Shown here piece after piece: positions 15,512 to 22,654 of a DNA stretch of 27,732 nucleotides. Position 1 is the first letter of the stretch, and each line of letters starts with the position of its first letter. The translations under genes and the position numbers were made by a program. The DNA comes from SM23-28-2 sp964512285 (lineage in GTDB: Bacteria; Chloroflexota; Dehalococcoidia; SM23-28-2), in NCBI GenBank assembly GCA_964512285.1, contig CAZEJO010000025.1, positions 1 to 27,732 of the forward strand, read 5' to 3'. Below the pieces are notes generated by a model that ran no database searches, had not been told where the DNA came from, and saw nothing but the letters and a program-made list of their open reading frames with translations.

Positions 15512-15830
15512 GTTGCTCCCCTCCTCCTGTGATTGCGGTTAACGGCTGCCGGTTGCCGACCGCCAACCGGCGATGTCCCAATAGTGGACTAGTTATAGAC
15601 ATTTGTCAAGCCCCGAGCTGGGAGGTCTTGGAGGCGGGTTGTCAGTCTTAACCACACTTCAACGGCGACTAGACACAGGGCATGGGAAGCGTGAGGTTTC
15701 TTTCAAGGAGGGGAGATGATGGGCAGTGCTTGAAGCGGTGCTGTGTCAGATTGTCCTGGATAGCGTTAACGGGGATTGTTAGAGATGGTTTGTGGTGGGG
15801 TCGGCATGCGCCTCGGTTGCCGAGGGCGGC
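15512..15830 (-). promoter_or_regulatory. nrpR-gdhA intergenic region with gdhA promoter
   Basis: On the minus strand TTGACA (15609-15604) and a weak -10, CACTAT (15586-15581), are separated by 17 bases, placing transcription start near 15574. The -35 is perfect; the -10 matches only 3/6, as is common for activated or regulated promoters. Between the promoter and the nrpR stop there is only a 6-bp hairpin (CCTCGG-TTG-CCGAGG, 15811-15825), which may serve nrpR as a weak terminator. I see no gene. Confidence 0.55.
15548..15571 (-). promoter_or_regulatory. perfect inverted repeat at the gdhA transcription start (candidate operator)
   Basis: GCCGGTTG (15548-15555), an 8-base spacer and CAACCGGC (15564-15571) form a dyad about 3 to 27 bases downstream of the predicted transcription start. 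A repressor bound here would block transcription. The neighbouring NrpR-like regulator is the obvious candidate ligand: known archaeal NrpR operators are also dyads with a spacer of several bases. This sequence is not identical to the published ones I know of. Confidence 0.5.
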
Positions 15831-16829
15831 CTACAGATCTCGAAAGTTGATCAGGCGCTCGAAGTCGACGGTGCCGCTTTCCGAGAAATTGTCGGCCTGT
15901 ATTCCGGCTTCTTCGGCAGCAGCAATAGGGTTCATTCCGCCCAGCAGCACGATTCCTATCTTGTTCAGGCCGACGGGGATCTGGCACACGGGCTCGCTGG
16001 CTTCGCCCATGAGCAGTATTCCGTGGATGCCGACCTGCTGGAGCGCTGCTATGGTGCTCTCCACCAATGGTTTTGCTGCGGCCGGGATCTCTCGGAAGTT
16101 AGCCAGTATTGTTCCGTTGCCTGTGGTTGCGGCGTCTCGTACCCGTGTCATTCTGGCCCTGATGTAGGCTTCGGAGGGGTCCAGCGAGGAGCCGGCATAG
16201 GTGATTATGGCCAGGAATCGCTTGGGGCGCGAGTTACGCATCTCCAGCACCCCTCCGAACCTGGAGTCGGTGGGGACGCCAATCTTCAACAGGAGTCCGT
16301 TTACGACGGCGCTGCAAACGGTGGCGAAGCCAACCATACCCTCAGGGACGATCAGGTCGCCCAACTTCTCTCCCTGGGAGGCCACAGCCACCAGTTCGCT
16401 AACGCACAGGCCAGCATTAAAGGCGTCGCGCATGGCTGTCAGGGCCTCCCTGAATCTGTGTTCGGCGAACAGGGATGTATTCACTGGCACCTGGCCGGTA
16501 CGTCGGATCGGGTCGAATGTGGTCTGAAAGGCCAGCAGCTCGATCCTCTCGATCACGAAACCAACCTGGTCGGGCACGAGGGCGCTTCTCAGCTCGGCCA
16601 GGCCTTCGGGCGTGAGCACCCTTCCGTCTCTTCCCCGAGGTTCGGTGAAGCCGCGCTCGTCAGTGATCTTGAGGTGATACCTGACGGTTCTTTCGCTCAG
16701 ATGCACGCCGTGGGATTCCAGCGCCCGAGCAATGAAAGTGGAGCCAACTGGCTCTGAGGATTCGCTGAGGACTTTGAGAATTGCGATGACCTTTCGCTCG
16801 GTGTCGCGATTCTCGTCTCGAATAACCAT
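15831..16829 (-). CDS. nrpR: NrpR-type transcriptional regulator (winged helix + DUF128)
   Basis: 332 aa. Residues about 10-75 form a winged-helix DNA-binding domain of the RNase R N-terminal/HTH_12 type (IARALESHGVHLSERTVRYH). Residues about 80-325 are one DUF128/NrpR effector domain (VPEGMVGFATVCSAVVNGLL, NGTILANFREIPAAA, GILLMGEASEPVCQIPVG). In methanogens NrpR represses nitrogen-assimilation genes and is released by 2-oxoglutarate. The same logic would fit here, with gdhA directly downstream. Archaeal NrpR proteins may carry two DUF128 domains; this one has a single copy. ATG 16829 has a modest GGTGAG site. Family assignment is strong; regulation of gdhA is inferred from adjacency and from the operator-like dyad. 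Confidence 0.85.
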   Translation of the reverse strand: MVIRDENRDTERKVIAILKVLSESSEPVGSTFIARALESHGVHLSERTVRYHLKITDERGFTEPRGRDGRVLTPEGLAELRSALVPDQVGFVIERIELLAFQTTFDPIRRTGQVPVNTSLFAEHRFREALTAMRDAFNAGLCVSELVAVASQGEKLGDLIVPEGMVGFATVCSAVVNGLLLKIGVPTDSRFGGVLEMRNSRPKRFLAIITYAGSSLDPSEAYIRARMTRVRDAATTGNGTILANFREIPAAAKPLVESTIAALQQVGIHGILLMGEASEPVCQIPVGLNKIGIVLLGGMNPIAAAEEAGIQADNFSESGTVDFERLINFRDL

Positions 16830-17067
16830 GACGACTCACCACTCGCTGTGAACGAGCCCGCTCTGGCGACCGTCGGCAAATACGCCTGTCGATACTGTAG
16901 CGCTTTTTGGCAGCTAGCGCTAGTGGGTGCAGGATCGGCCATATCGTCACAGCAGAAGCGACTATCGCCTGACCGGCGGCCCCGAGGCGATCACGTTGCC
17001 ATTATGGCGGAGATGGCTCAGCCGTGGTGGTTCAGGGGTTGGTGGTGATGGGCAAGAGGGCCGGTGG

Positions 17068-17922
17068 CTAAGGCGGTGCCTGCTGGGGCTGGCGTTGACG
17101 GGCTAGGGCGATGAGCTGCTCAACCGGCTCGAAGGGGAGAGGGATATCGCCTAGGTCGCGCTCGTGGGCGCTGCCGATGCCGTGGAAATCGCTGCCTCCC
17201 AGGGGCAATAGATCGTGTTGGTGGGCGATTGCCAGGAGGCGTTCGATGGCCTGTTGGTCGTAATCTTGATAATAGACCTCCATGCCGATGAGGCCGCTTG
17301 CTTTGAGCTCCGCCAGCAGGGGCTCTATGTTCTGAAGGTCGCGGGGGTGAGCCAGGACGGGCAGGCCGGATGCGTCGGTGACGAGTTGCACCGCCTCGGC
17401 GGGGGGCATCTTCTCGCGTGCCACGTAAGCGGGGCCGTTGCGGCCGAGGTAGCGATCGAAGGCCTCTTCCAGGGAGGAGATGTGGCCGGCCTCCAGCATG
17501 GCCAGGGCGATGTGAGGGCGACCTACGGTGCCATCGCCGGCGATCTCTTTCACTCGCTGCCAGGAGATGTCGATGCCCAGGTGCTTAAGCTTCGTCAGCA
17601 TCTTCTGGCCGCGCTCCATGCGTGAACGGCGCAGGCGATCGAGATGGCCTTGGAAGCGCGGGTTCTGCCAGTCGAGGAAGTAGCCCAGCACGTGCACCTC
17701 TTCCCGGGGCAGATCGGTGCTCAGCTCTATGCCGGGGATGAAGAGCAGTTGGGGGTGCTTCTGGGCTGCTTCCAGAGCCTCGGCGATGCCATCGGTGCAG
17801 TCGTGGTCGGTGAGGGCGAACACCTCCAGGCCTCTGCCAACTGCCCGTTCGATGAGTTCAGTGGGGGTGAGTTTGCCGTCGGAGTAGGTGCTGTGAGTGT
17901 GGAGATCGGCTCTACTGGTCAT
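17068..17922 (-). CDS. PHP-domain phosphoesterase (YciV/RNase AM-like)
   Basis: 284 aa from ATG 17922, with GGGAG about eleven bases upstream; the frame extends further but into the preceding gene. Metal-binding PHP motifs are complete: DLHTHSTYSDG (6-16), TDHD (38-41), IPGIELST, HVLGYF, LAHPRD and GGSDFHG. Members of this family hydrolyse 3',5'-nucleoside bisphosphates or act as 5'-3' exoribonucleases on short RNA. The start overlaps the end of the YmdB-family gene by 11 bases, and RNase Y lies upstream of both. The three genes thus look like an RNA-turnover and nucleotide-metabolism operon. The exact substrate cannot be told from sequence. Confidence 0.85.
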   Translation of the reverse strand: MTSRADLHTHSTYSDGKLTPTELIERAVGRGLEVFALTDHDCTDGIAEALEAAQKHPQLLFIPGIELSTDLPREEVHVLGYFLDWQNPRFQGHLDRLRRSRMERGQKMLTKLKHLGIDISWQRVKEIAGDGTVGRPHIALAMLEAGHISSLEEAFDRYLGRNGPAYVAREKMPPAEAVQLVTDASGLPVLAHPRDLQNIEPLLAELKASGLIGMEVYYQDYDQQAIERLLAIAHQHDLLPLGGSDFHGIGSAHERDLGDIPLPFEPVEQLIALARQRQPQQAPP

Positions 17923-18694
17923 GTTTGCTGGTCTCCCGGTCGATGCGGACAATGCTTTGGGCGCGGCCGCTGGCTTCGTCGATGTCTATGAGGACGGAGT
18001 TGAAGATGGCAGGTCCCCGCTCCACCGGCGAGAAGCGGGTGGGAAGCTGGGTGAGGAAACGCTCGATGATCGGCTTGATCCCCACGCCGATGATGGAGTC
18101 GCGTGGCCCCACCATGCCCGCGTCGCTGACGAAAGCAGTGCCCTTGGGCAGGACACGGCCATCGGCGGTGGCGACGTGGGTATGGGTGCCGATGACGGCG
18201 CTGACTCGACCGTCCAGGTACCAGGCGAGGGCCGCCTTCTCGCTGGTGGCCTCGGCATGGATGTCGACGATGATCACGGGGACGTCCTGGAGGCCCTCCA
18301 GGGCGTTGTCGGCGGCGCGAAAGGGGCAGTCTGTGTCGGCACCCATGAAGGTACGGCCTTGCAGATTGATGAAGGCTGCGCCGTGGGCAATGAGCAGGCC
18401 GCGCCCAGGGACACCGGGCGGGTAGTTTAGAGGCCGCAGGATGGGAGATTCGCTGTCCAGGATGGGGTAGATCTCGCGGATCTCCCAGACGTGGTTGCCG
18501 GAGGTGATAACGTCTACGCCAGCAGCGAGGAGTTCGTCGGCGGTGGCCAAGGTGAGGCCGCGGCCGCCGGCGGCGTTCTCGCCGTTGGCGACGACCAGGT
18601 TGGCCTGGGTCTCTTGCTTGAGGGTAGGCAGAAGGGCCTGCAGTGTCCTGCGGCCCAGGCGACCTACCACATCACCGATGAAGAGAACTTTCAT
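17912..18694 (-). CDS. ymdB: YmdB/TIGR00282-family metallophosphoesterase
   Basis: 260 aa from ATG 18694, which gives the family's usual N-terminus MKVLFIGDVVGRLGR; a TTG at 18715 is in frame but lacks support. Metal-site motifs are GDVVG, NGENAAGGRG, TSGNHVWE, DIHAEATSEK and GTHTHVATADG, all conserved. Characterised members are dimetal 2',3'-cyclic-nucleotide phosphodiesterases affecting RNA metabolism, motility or biofilm switching in Firmicutes. It follows rny, as is common in bacteria, with 72 bases between them containing a hairpin. The 3' end overlaps the PHP gene. Confidence 0.92.
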   Translation of the reverse strand: MKVLFIGDVVGRLGRRTLQALLPTLKQETQANLVVANGENAAGGRGLTLATADELLAAGVDVITSGNHVWEIREIYPILDSESPILRPLNYPPGVPGRGLLIAHGAAFINLQGRTFMGADTDCPFRAADNALEGLQDVPVIIVDIHAEATSEKAALAWYLDGRVSAVIGTHTHVATADGRVLPKGTAFVSDAGMVGPRDSIIGVGIKPIIERFLTQLPTRFSPVERGPAIFNSVLIDIDEASGRAQSIVRIDRETSKHDQ

Positions 18695-18717
18695 TAGCGC
18701 TACTGAGGGCAGCAAAG

Positions 18718-18759
18718 GGGGGAGCGTCGACGTTGGGTCAAGTGGACCGCCGCTCCCCC
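18718..18759 (-). terminator. hairpin between rny and ymdB (attenuating terminator?)
   Basis: GGGGGAGCG (18718-18726) and CGCTCCCCC (18751-18759) form a perfect 9-bp stem with a 24-base loop in the rny-ymdB gap. On the minus strand only a short pyrimidine stretch (CTTTGCTG) follows, so termination is probably partial, or the stem acts as an RNA-processing barrier. Confidence 0.45.
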
Positions 18760-18766
18760 TCCTCTG

Positions 18767-20305
18767 CTATTTAGCGTACTCGATCGCGCGCTTCTCACGG
18801 ATCACGGTAACCTTGATCTGCCCCGGATACTCCAGTGTATCCTCGATCTTCTTGCTGATGTCTTTAGCTAGGCGCAGTGCCTCCAGGTCGTCGACGTCTT
18901 CCGGCTTGACGATAATGCGAATCTCGCGGCCAGCCTGGATGGCATAGCACTTGTCGACTCCTTGGAAGCCGTTAGCCACTTCCTCTAGGGCGCGCAGCCG
19001 CTTGATGTAGTTCTCCAGAGATTCGCGACGGGCACCAGGCCGGCTGCCGCTGATAGCGTCGGCGATGATGGTAATCACGGCCTCGACGGTGCTAGGCTCC
19101 ACTTCTTCGTGGTGGGCCTCGATGCAGTGGACCACTGCCGCGCTCACGCCATGGCGGCGAGCCATCTCGGCGCCGATAAGCGCGTGTGTTCCCTCGACCT
19201 CTTGGTCGATGGCCTTGCCCAGGTCGTGAAGGAGGCCGCCGCGACGGGCAATGTTGACATCGGCGCCGAGCTCACTGGCGAGCATGCCGGCGATGTGGGC
19301 CGACTCGACGGCGTGCTTGAGCTGGTTCTGGCCGTAGCTGTAGCGATACTTGAGGCGTCCCAGCGTCTTCACGATCTCTGGGTGGAGGCCAGGCACACCT
19401 GCCTCGGCGACAGCCTCTTCGCCTGCCTCTCTGGTGGCGGCATCGACCTCTTTTTGGGCCTTCTCCACCATGTCCTCGATGCGAGCGGGATGGATGCGGC
19501 CGTCGGTGATGAGCTTGGTGAGGGCCACCCGGGCGATCTCGCGGCGGACGGGGTCGAAGGTGGAGAGGGTTACGGCATCGGGGGTGTCGTCGATGATGAC
19601 GTCCACGCCGGTGAGGTGCTCGAGGGTGCGGATGTTACGGCCCTCGCGGCCGATGATCCGGCCCTTCATATCGTCGCTGGGCAAGGGCACCACCGAGACG
19701 GTAGCCTCGGAGATGACATCGGAGGATATGCGCTGCATGGCGGTGGAGAGGATGTCGCGTGCGCGCTGAGAGGCGTCCTCCTTGAGCTCAGCCTCGATCT
19801 CGCGCACCCGCCGGTTGGCCTCATCGCGGACCTCGTGCTCGATCTCAGCCAGGAGGACCTCTCGTGCCTCCTGGGTGGTCAGGTTGGACAGGTGCTCGAT
19901 TTCTTGGCGGCGCTGTTGCTCCAGGTCGGTCAGCTGGGCCCTGATATTGTCGAGGTTTTTCTCCTTATTGGTCAAGGAGCGCTCGCGACGCTCCAGGGAC
20001 TCCAGCTTTCGGTCGAGGGTTTCCTCTTTGTGGATCAGGCGCCGTTCTAAGCGCTGTACCTCATTACGTCTGTCTCGTAGCTCTCCCTCTGCCTGGCCGC
20101 GCAGGCGGATGGCTTCTTCTTTGGCTTCCAGGAGTAGCTCTTTTTGTCGTCGTTCGGCCTCACCAATGATACGGCTAGCCTTCATCTCAGCGCCGGCGGC
20201 GCGGCGGTCTTGTATTCGCTGCTGGATCCAGGCACCGCCAAAAATGCCGCCAATCAGAGCAATGAGGCCGACGATGGGGACAAGGAATTCTAAGCCCTCA
20301 GGCAT
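18767..20305 (-). CDS. rny: ribonuclease Y
   Basis: 512 aa from ATG 20305, with GAGGTGAAG directly upstream; the frame runs to 20398, but that TTG is part of the promoter -35. It is the endoribonuclease that starts mRNA decay at the inner membrane. Domain order: N-terminal transmembrane helix (about 5-27), long Glu/Arg-rich coiled coil (about 30-185), KH RNA-binding domain (GRIIGREGRNIRTLEHLTG), and HD domain with catalytic HDLGKAID and the metal-site segment HCIEAHHEEVEP. The C-terminal region ends with the conserved DTLEYPGQIKVTVIRE. Full length and intact. It is the first gene of the apparent rny-ymdB-PHP unit. Confidence 0.96.
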   Translation of the reverse strand: MPEGLEFLVPIVGLIALIGGIFGGAWIQQRIQDRRAAGAEMKASRIIGEAERRQKELLLEAKEEAIRLRGQAEGELRDRRNEVQRLERRLIHKEETLDRKLESLERRERSLTNKEKNLDNIRAQLTDLEQQRRQEIEHLSNLTTQEAREVLLAEIEHEVRDEANRRVREIEAELKEDASQRARDILSTAMQRISSDVISEATVSVVPLPSDDMKGRIIGREGRNIRTLEHLTGVDVIIDDTPDAVTLSTFDPVRREIARVALTKLITDGRIHPARIEDMVEKAQKEVDAATREAGEEAVAEAGVPGLHPEIVKTLGRLKYRYSYGQNQLKHAVESAHIAGMLASELGADVNIARRGGLLHDLGKAIDQEVEGTHALIGAEMARRHGVSAAVVHCIEAHHEEVEPSTVEAVITIIADAISGSRPGARRESLENYIKRLRALEEVANGFQGVDKCYAIQAGREIRIIVKPEDVDDLEALRLAKDISKKIEDTLEYPGQIKVTVIREKRAIEYAK

Positions 20306-20368
20306 CTTCACCTCACTTCCTGCTGACAATTCGGGGCAGATTTCAAGTTTAGTTAGGCTACCATTTTC

Positions 20369-20398
20369 ATGATACGTCTGGCCGTATTGAGGTGTCAA
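20369..20398 (-). promoter_or_regulatory. promoter of rny
   Basis: TTGACA (20398-20393) and TATCAT (20374-20369) are 18 bases apart on the minus strand. Transcription would start near 20362, leaving a leader of about 57 bases before ATG 20305. Confidence 0.7.
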
Positions 20399-20491
20399 GG
20401 AAAGGGCAGCTTCGGTTATATTTGGCAGCGGGGCGGATAGGCGAACTCAATACATGGAATAGGAAATCATGAAGGGGGGCGTGTCTTTCGG

Positions 20492-21127
20492 CTAGGAGCG
20501 TTCTGAGTCTTGCTGCCGTTCGCGCCAGAGCCTTTCGACAATGGTGTGAACGGTGGGGTAGGGGAAACCGCGGCGGAGAAGGAAGTCGCCCAGGCGGCGA
20601 CGGAAGGTGGAGTAGTCCTGGCTCTGAAGGTGGCGGGCCTTCCTCTGGGCGGCGCGCAGGGCGGCGTCTTCCTCTGCCACGGGAGCGATGGCCTGGCGGG
20701 CGACCTCTCGCTCGATGCCTTTGGCCGAAAGCTCCTGCCAGAGGAGACGGCGGCCGCGAGGGCTGGTCTGGTCGCGCGTCTCCACCCAGAAGCGGGCGAA
20801 GGCGGCGTCGCTCAGGAGGCCCTGGTCGCGCAGGCGGGCGATGGTCTCCTGGACGACCTGCGGCGGTAGGCCGCGGCGGGCCAGTCGCTGGCGTATCTCC
20901 GCCTCGCTGCGGGGGCGATAGGCCAGGAGGCGAAGGGCAGACTCGTGGGCCTGGTGCTTGACGTCGGCCTGGCGCAGGGAGTCCACCTGCTGGGGGGTGA
21001 GGGCATCGCCTTCGTGGAGCCCTGCCTCGGCCAGTAGCCCAAGGTTGAGGGAGAGGGCGAAGCGGCCATCGAGGTAGACGTTGGCCCGCCGGCGCCGCCG
21101 TTGCTTTTCGATGGCTGTGATCTGCAT
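20492..21127 (-). CDS. recX: RecX regulatory protein
   Basis: 211 aa, cytoplasmic modulator that binds RecA filaments. It has the usual RecX build of tandem three-helix repeats: ALRLLAYRPRSEAEIRQRLA, QETIARLRDQGLLSDAAFAR and FWVETRDQTSPRGRRLLWQE are the family's signature stretches. ATG 21127 gives a normal N-terminus, but no Shine-Dalgarno precedes it. It lies 47 bases after the recA stop, so translation may depend on coupling to recA. No promoter of its own was seen. Confidence 0.92.
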   Translation of the reverse strand: MQITAIEKQRRRRRANVYLDGRFALSLNLGLLAEAGLHEGDALTPQQVDSLRQADVKHQAHESALRLLAYRPRSEAEIRQRLARRGLPPQVVQETIARLRDQGLLSDAAFARFWVETRDQTSPRGRRLLWQELSAKGIEREVARQAIAPVAEEDAALRAAQRKARHLQSQDYSTFRRRLGDFLLRRGFPYPTVHTIVERLWRERQQDSERS

Positions 21128-21174
21128 GGCGGTGGAGATGGGCGGCCTCCAGCGCTGCCCGGAGGGCGGTCAGC

Positions 21175-22224
21175 CTACTCTACGTCCGGCGGCTGCTCCG
21201 GTGCTGGGGCGACGGCGGGGGAGGCGGCTTCGGCTTTGCGGCGGATCTCCGCCTCGATCTCTTCGGCCAGCTCAGGGTTGTCGCGCAGGAAGTCCTTGGC
21301 GTTCTCCCGTCCCTGGCCGAGGCGCTGGTTGCCGTAGCTGAAGAAGGCTCCCTGCTTGCTGACGATCCCCTTCTCTACGCCCAGGTCGATGATGCCGCCC
21401 TCGCGGCTGATGCCCATGCTCTTGCCGGCGAACATCATGTCGAACTCGGCGGTGCGGAAGGGGGGCGCTACCTTGTTCTTGACGACCTTGGCCCGCACGC
21501 GGCTGCCTATGATCTGGTTGCTCTGCTTGATGGTCTCCGCTCGCCGCAGGTCGATGCGCACCGAGCTGTAGAACTTGAGGGCGCGGCCGCCGGGCGTTAC
21601 CTCCGGGTTGCCGAAGAAGACGCCGATCTTCTCCCGAAGCTGGTTGATGAAGATGACGGCGGTGCGGGAGCGGTTGATAGCGTGAGTTAGCTTGCGCAGA
21701 GCCTGGGACATGAGGCGGGCCTGGAGGCCGGGAAGGGAGTCGCCCATTTCGCCCTCGATCTCTGCCCGCGGCACCAGGGCGGCCACACTATCGACGACGA
21801 TGACGTCCACGGCGTTGCTGCGCACGAGGGCCTCGGTGATCTCCATGGCCTGCTCGCCGGTGTCCGGCTGGGAGATCAGCAGCTCGTCCACCTTGACGCC
21901 CAACTGGAGAGCATAGGTGGGGTCGAGGGCATGCTCCACGTCGATATAGGCGGCCTGTCCGCCAGTTTTCTGGGCCGCGGCGATGACATGTAGGGCAAGG
22001 GTGGACTTTCCGGTCATCTCCGGGCCGAAGATCTCGGTGACGCGGCCGCGGGGGATGCCACCCACTCCCAGGGCCATATCCAGGGCAAGGGAGCCTGTGG
22101 ACACCACCTCTACTACAAGACGATGGGAGGCCTGCCCCAAGCGCATGATAGCCCCCCGTCCAAACTGCTTCTCGATCTGGCCTATCGCTAGATCTAAGGC
22201 CCGATGCTTGTCATCCGTAGTCGT
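21175..22224 (-). CDS. recA: recombinase RecA, probable non-canonical ACG start
   Basis: 349 aa if read from ACG 22224. It is the central strand-exchange ATPase of homologous recombination and of the SOS response. Motifs: Walker A GPEMTGKST (Lys73 with Met counted as 1, the same register as E. coli RecA), Walker B VIVVDSVAAL, and L2 region FGNPEVTPGGRALKF. No ATG, GTG or TTG occurs in frame between the predicted transcription start and the conserved N-terminus. The first in-frame TTG (22296) lies in the -35 box, and the next Met (GAIMRLG) would remove the N-terminal helix. AAGGAGG (22239-22233) stands exactly eight bases before ACG 22224, and starting there gives MTTDDKHRALDLA, a normal RecA N-terminus. 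Walker A has Met-Thr where Ser-Ser is usual. Confidence 0.95.
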   Translation of the reverse strand, partial: TTTDDKHRALDLAIGQIEKQFGRGAIMRLGQASHRLVVEVVSTGSLALDMALGVGGIPRGRVTEIFGPEMTGKSTLALHVIAAAQKTGGQAAYIDVEHALDPTYALQLGVKVDELLISQPDTGEQAMEITEALVRSNAVDVIVVDSVAALVPRAEIEGEMGDSLPGLQARLMSQALRKLTHAINRSRTAVIFINQLREKIGVFFGNPEVTPGGRALKFYSSVRIDLRRAETIKQSNQIIGSRVRAKVVKNKVAPPFRTAEFDMMFAGKSMGISREGGIIDLGVEKGIVSKQGAFFSYGNQRLGQGRENAKDFLRDNPELAEEIEAEIRRKAEAASPAVAPAPEQPPDVE

Positions 22225-22240
22225 GTCGCCTTCCTCCTTG

Positions 22241-22254
22241 CCAGCATTTGCTGG
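22241..22254 (-). promoter_or_regulatory. 14-bp palindrome in the recA leader
   Basis: CCAGCA-TT-TGCTGG is a perfect dyad placed between the recA transcription start and its Shine-Dalgarno. It touches the ribosome binding site, so a bound protein or a small hairpin could affect recA expression. It does not match the E. coli or Bacillus LexA boxes. Confidence 0.4.
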
Positions 22255-22272
22255 GCTATGATGGGCGAGCGG

Positions 22273-22301
22273 ATCATAGCATGGGGTAGGGGGCAAAACA
22301 A
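22273..22301 (-). promoter_or_regulatory. promoter of recA
   Basis: TTGTTT (22301-22296) and TATGAT (22278-22273) are separated by 17 bases, with an extended -10 TG one base before the hexamer. The start of transcription is predicted near 22266, 42 bases before the ACG codon. Confidence 0.65.
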
Positions 22302-22304
22302 GAG

Positions 22305-22319
22305 GAGAGTGGCACTCTC
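22305..22319 (-). terminator. short hairpin with T-rich tail between yggT and recA
   Basis: GAGAGT-GGC-ACTCTC forms a 6-bp stem. On the minus strand it is followed by CTCTTGTTTT. It could end the yggT transcript just before the recA promoter, whose -35 overlaps the T-rich tail. The stem is short, so confidence is low. Confidence 0.35.
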
Positions 22320-22385
22320 AGGAACATAGCAGGGCTTGCCGGGGTCGTAGGAGGAATTCGCTAAGGCCGTGGGGGTTGCTACTGT

Positions 22386-22652
22386 CTAGGCTAGGGCTCG
22401 CTCAGCGGCCCGGGCGATGAACTCCAGGAGGATGATGGCGACGAAGGGGCTGAAATCGATCATCCCAAAGCGGGGGATGATGCTGCGCAAAGGCGCCAGG
22501 ATGGGCTCGGTGATCTCGTACAGGGTGGCCACGAGCGGATTACGGGGATCGATGGGGAAGGCCAGAGCAGCCCAGGAGAGAATGATCCTCAGAAAGATGG
22601 CTCCCATCAGGACGCGCGCTAGAATCTGGACGAAGAGGGAGAGAGTTTCGAT
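22386..22652 (-). CDS. yggT: YggT-family small membrane protein, probable near-cognate start
   Basis: About 88 aa if begun at ATC 22652; only 73 aa from the first ATG (22607). Two hydrophobic segments flank the polar motif LSWAALAFPIDPRNPLVATL and the family's EPILAPLRSIIPRFGMIDFS. YggT proteins are small inner-membrane proteins encoded near proC/yggS and cell-division genes; the molecular role is not settled. The frame upstream of ATG 22607 (ETLSLFVQILARVL) matches a normal YggT N-terminus, and GGGAGG lies six bases before ATC 22652, inside the end of proC. No ATG, GTG or TTG is available there. Initiation at ATC, or at ATA 22658, is inferred. Confidence 0.8.
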   Translation of the reverse strand: METLSLFVQILARVLMGAIFLRIILSWAALAFPIDPRNPLVATLYEITEPILAPLRSIIPRFGMIDFSPFVAIILLEFIARAAERALA

Positions 22653-22654
22653 CC

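Noticed and set aside
15715..15735. Strong ribosome-binding-like sequence AAGGAGGGGAG before ATGATG on the plus strand in the nrpR-gdhA gap
   Set aside because: The frame stops after five codons and no plus-strand gene follows; probably chance in a purine-rich stretch.
15792..16757. Long (321-codon) plus-strand frame opposite nrpR
   Set aside because: It is antisense to a well-supported gene; the translation has no family features, and long antisense frames are expected in GC-rich coding DNA.
19109..20050. 313-codon plus-strand frame opposite rny
   Set aside because: Antisense shadow of the RNase Y gene with Leu/Gly/Asp-rich translation and no start signals.
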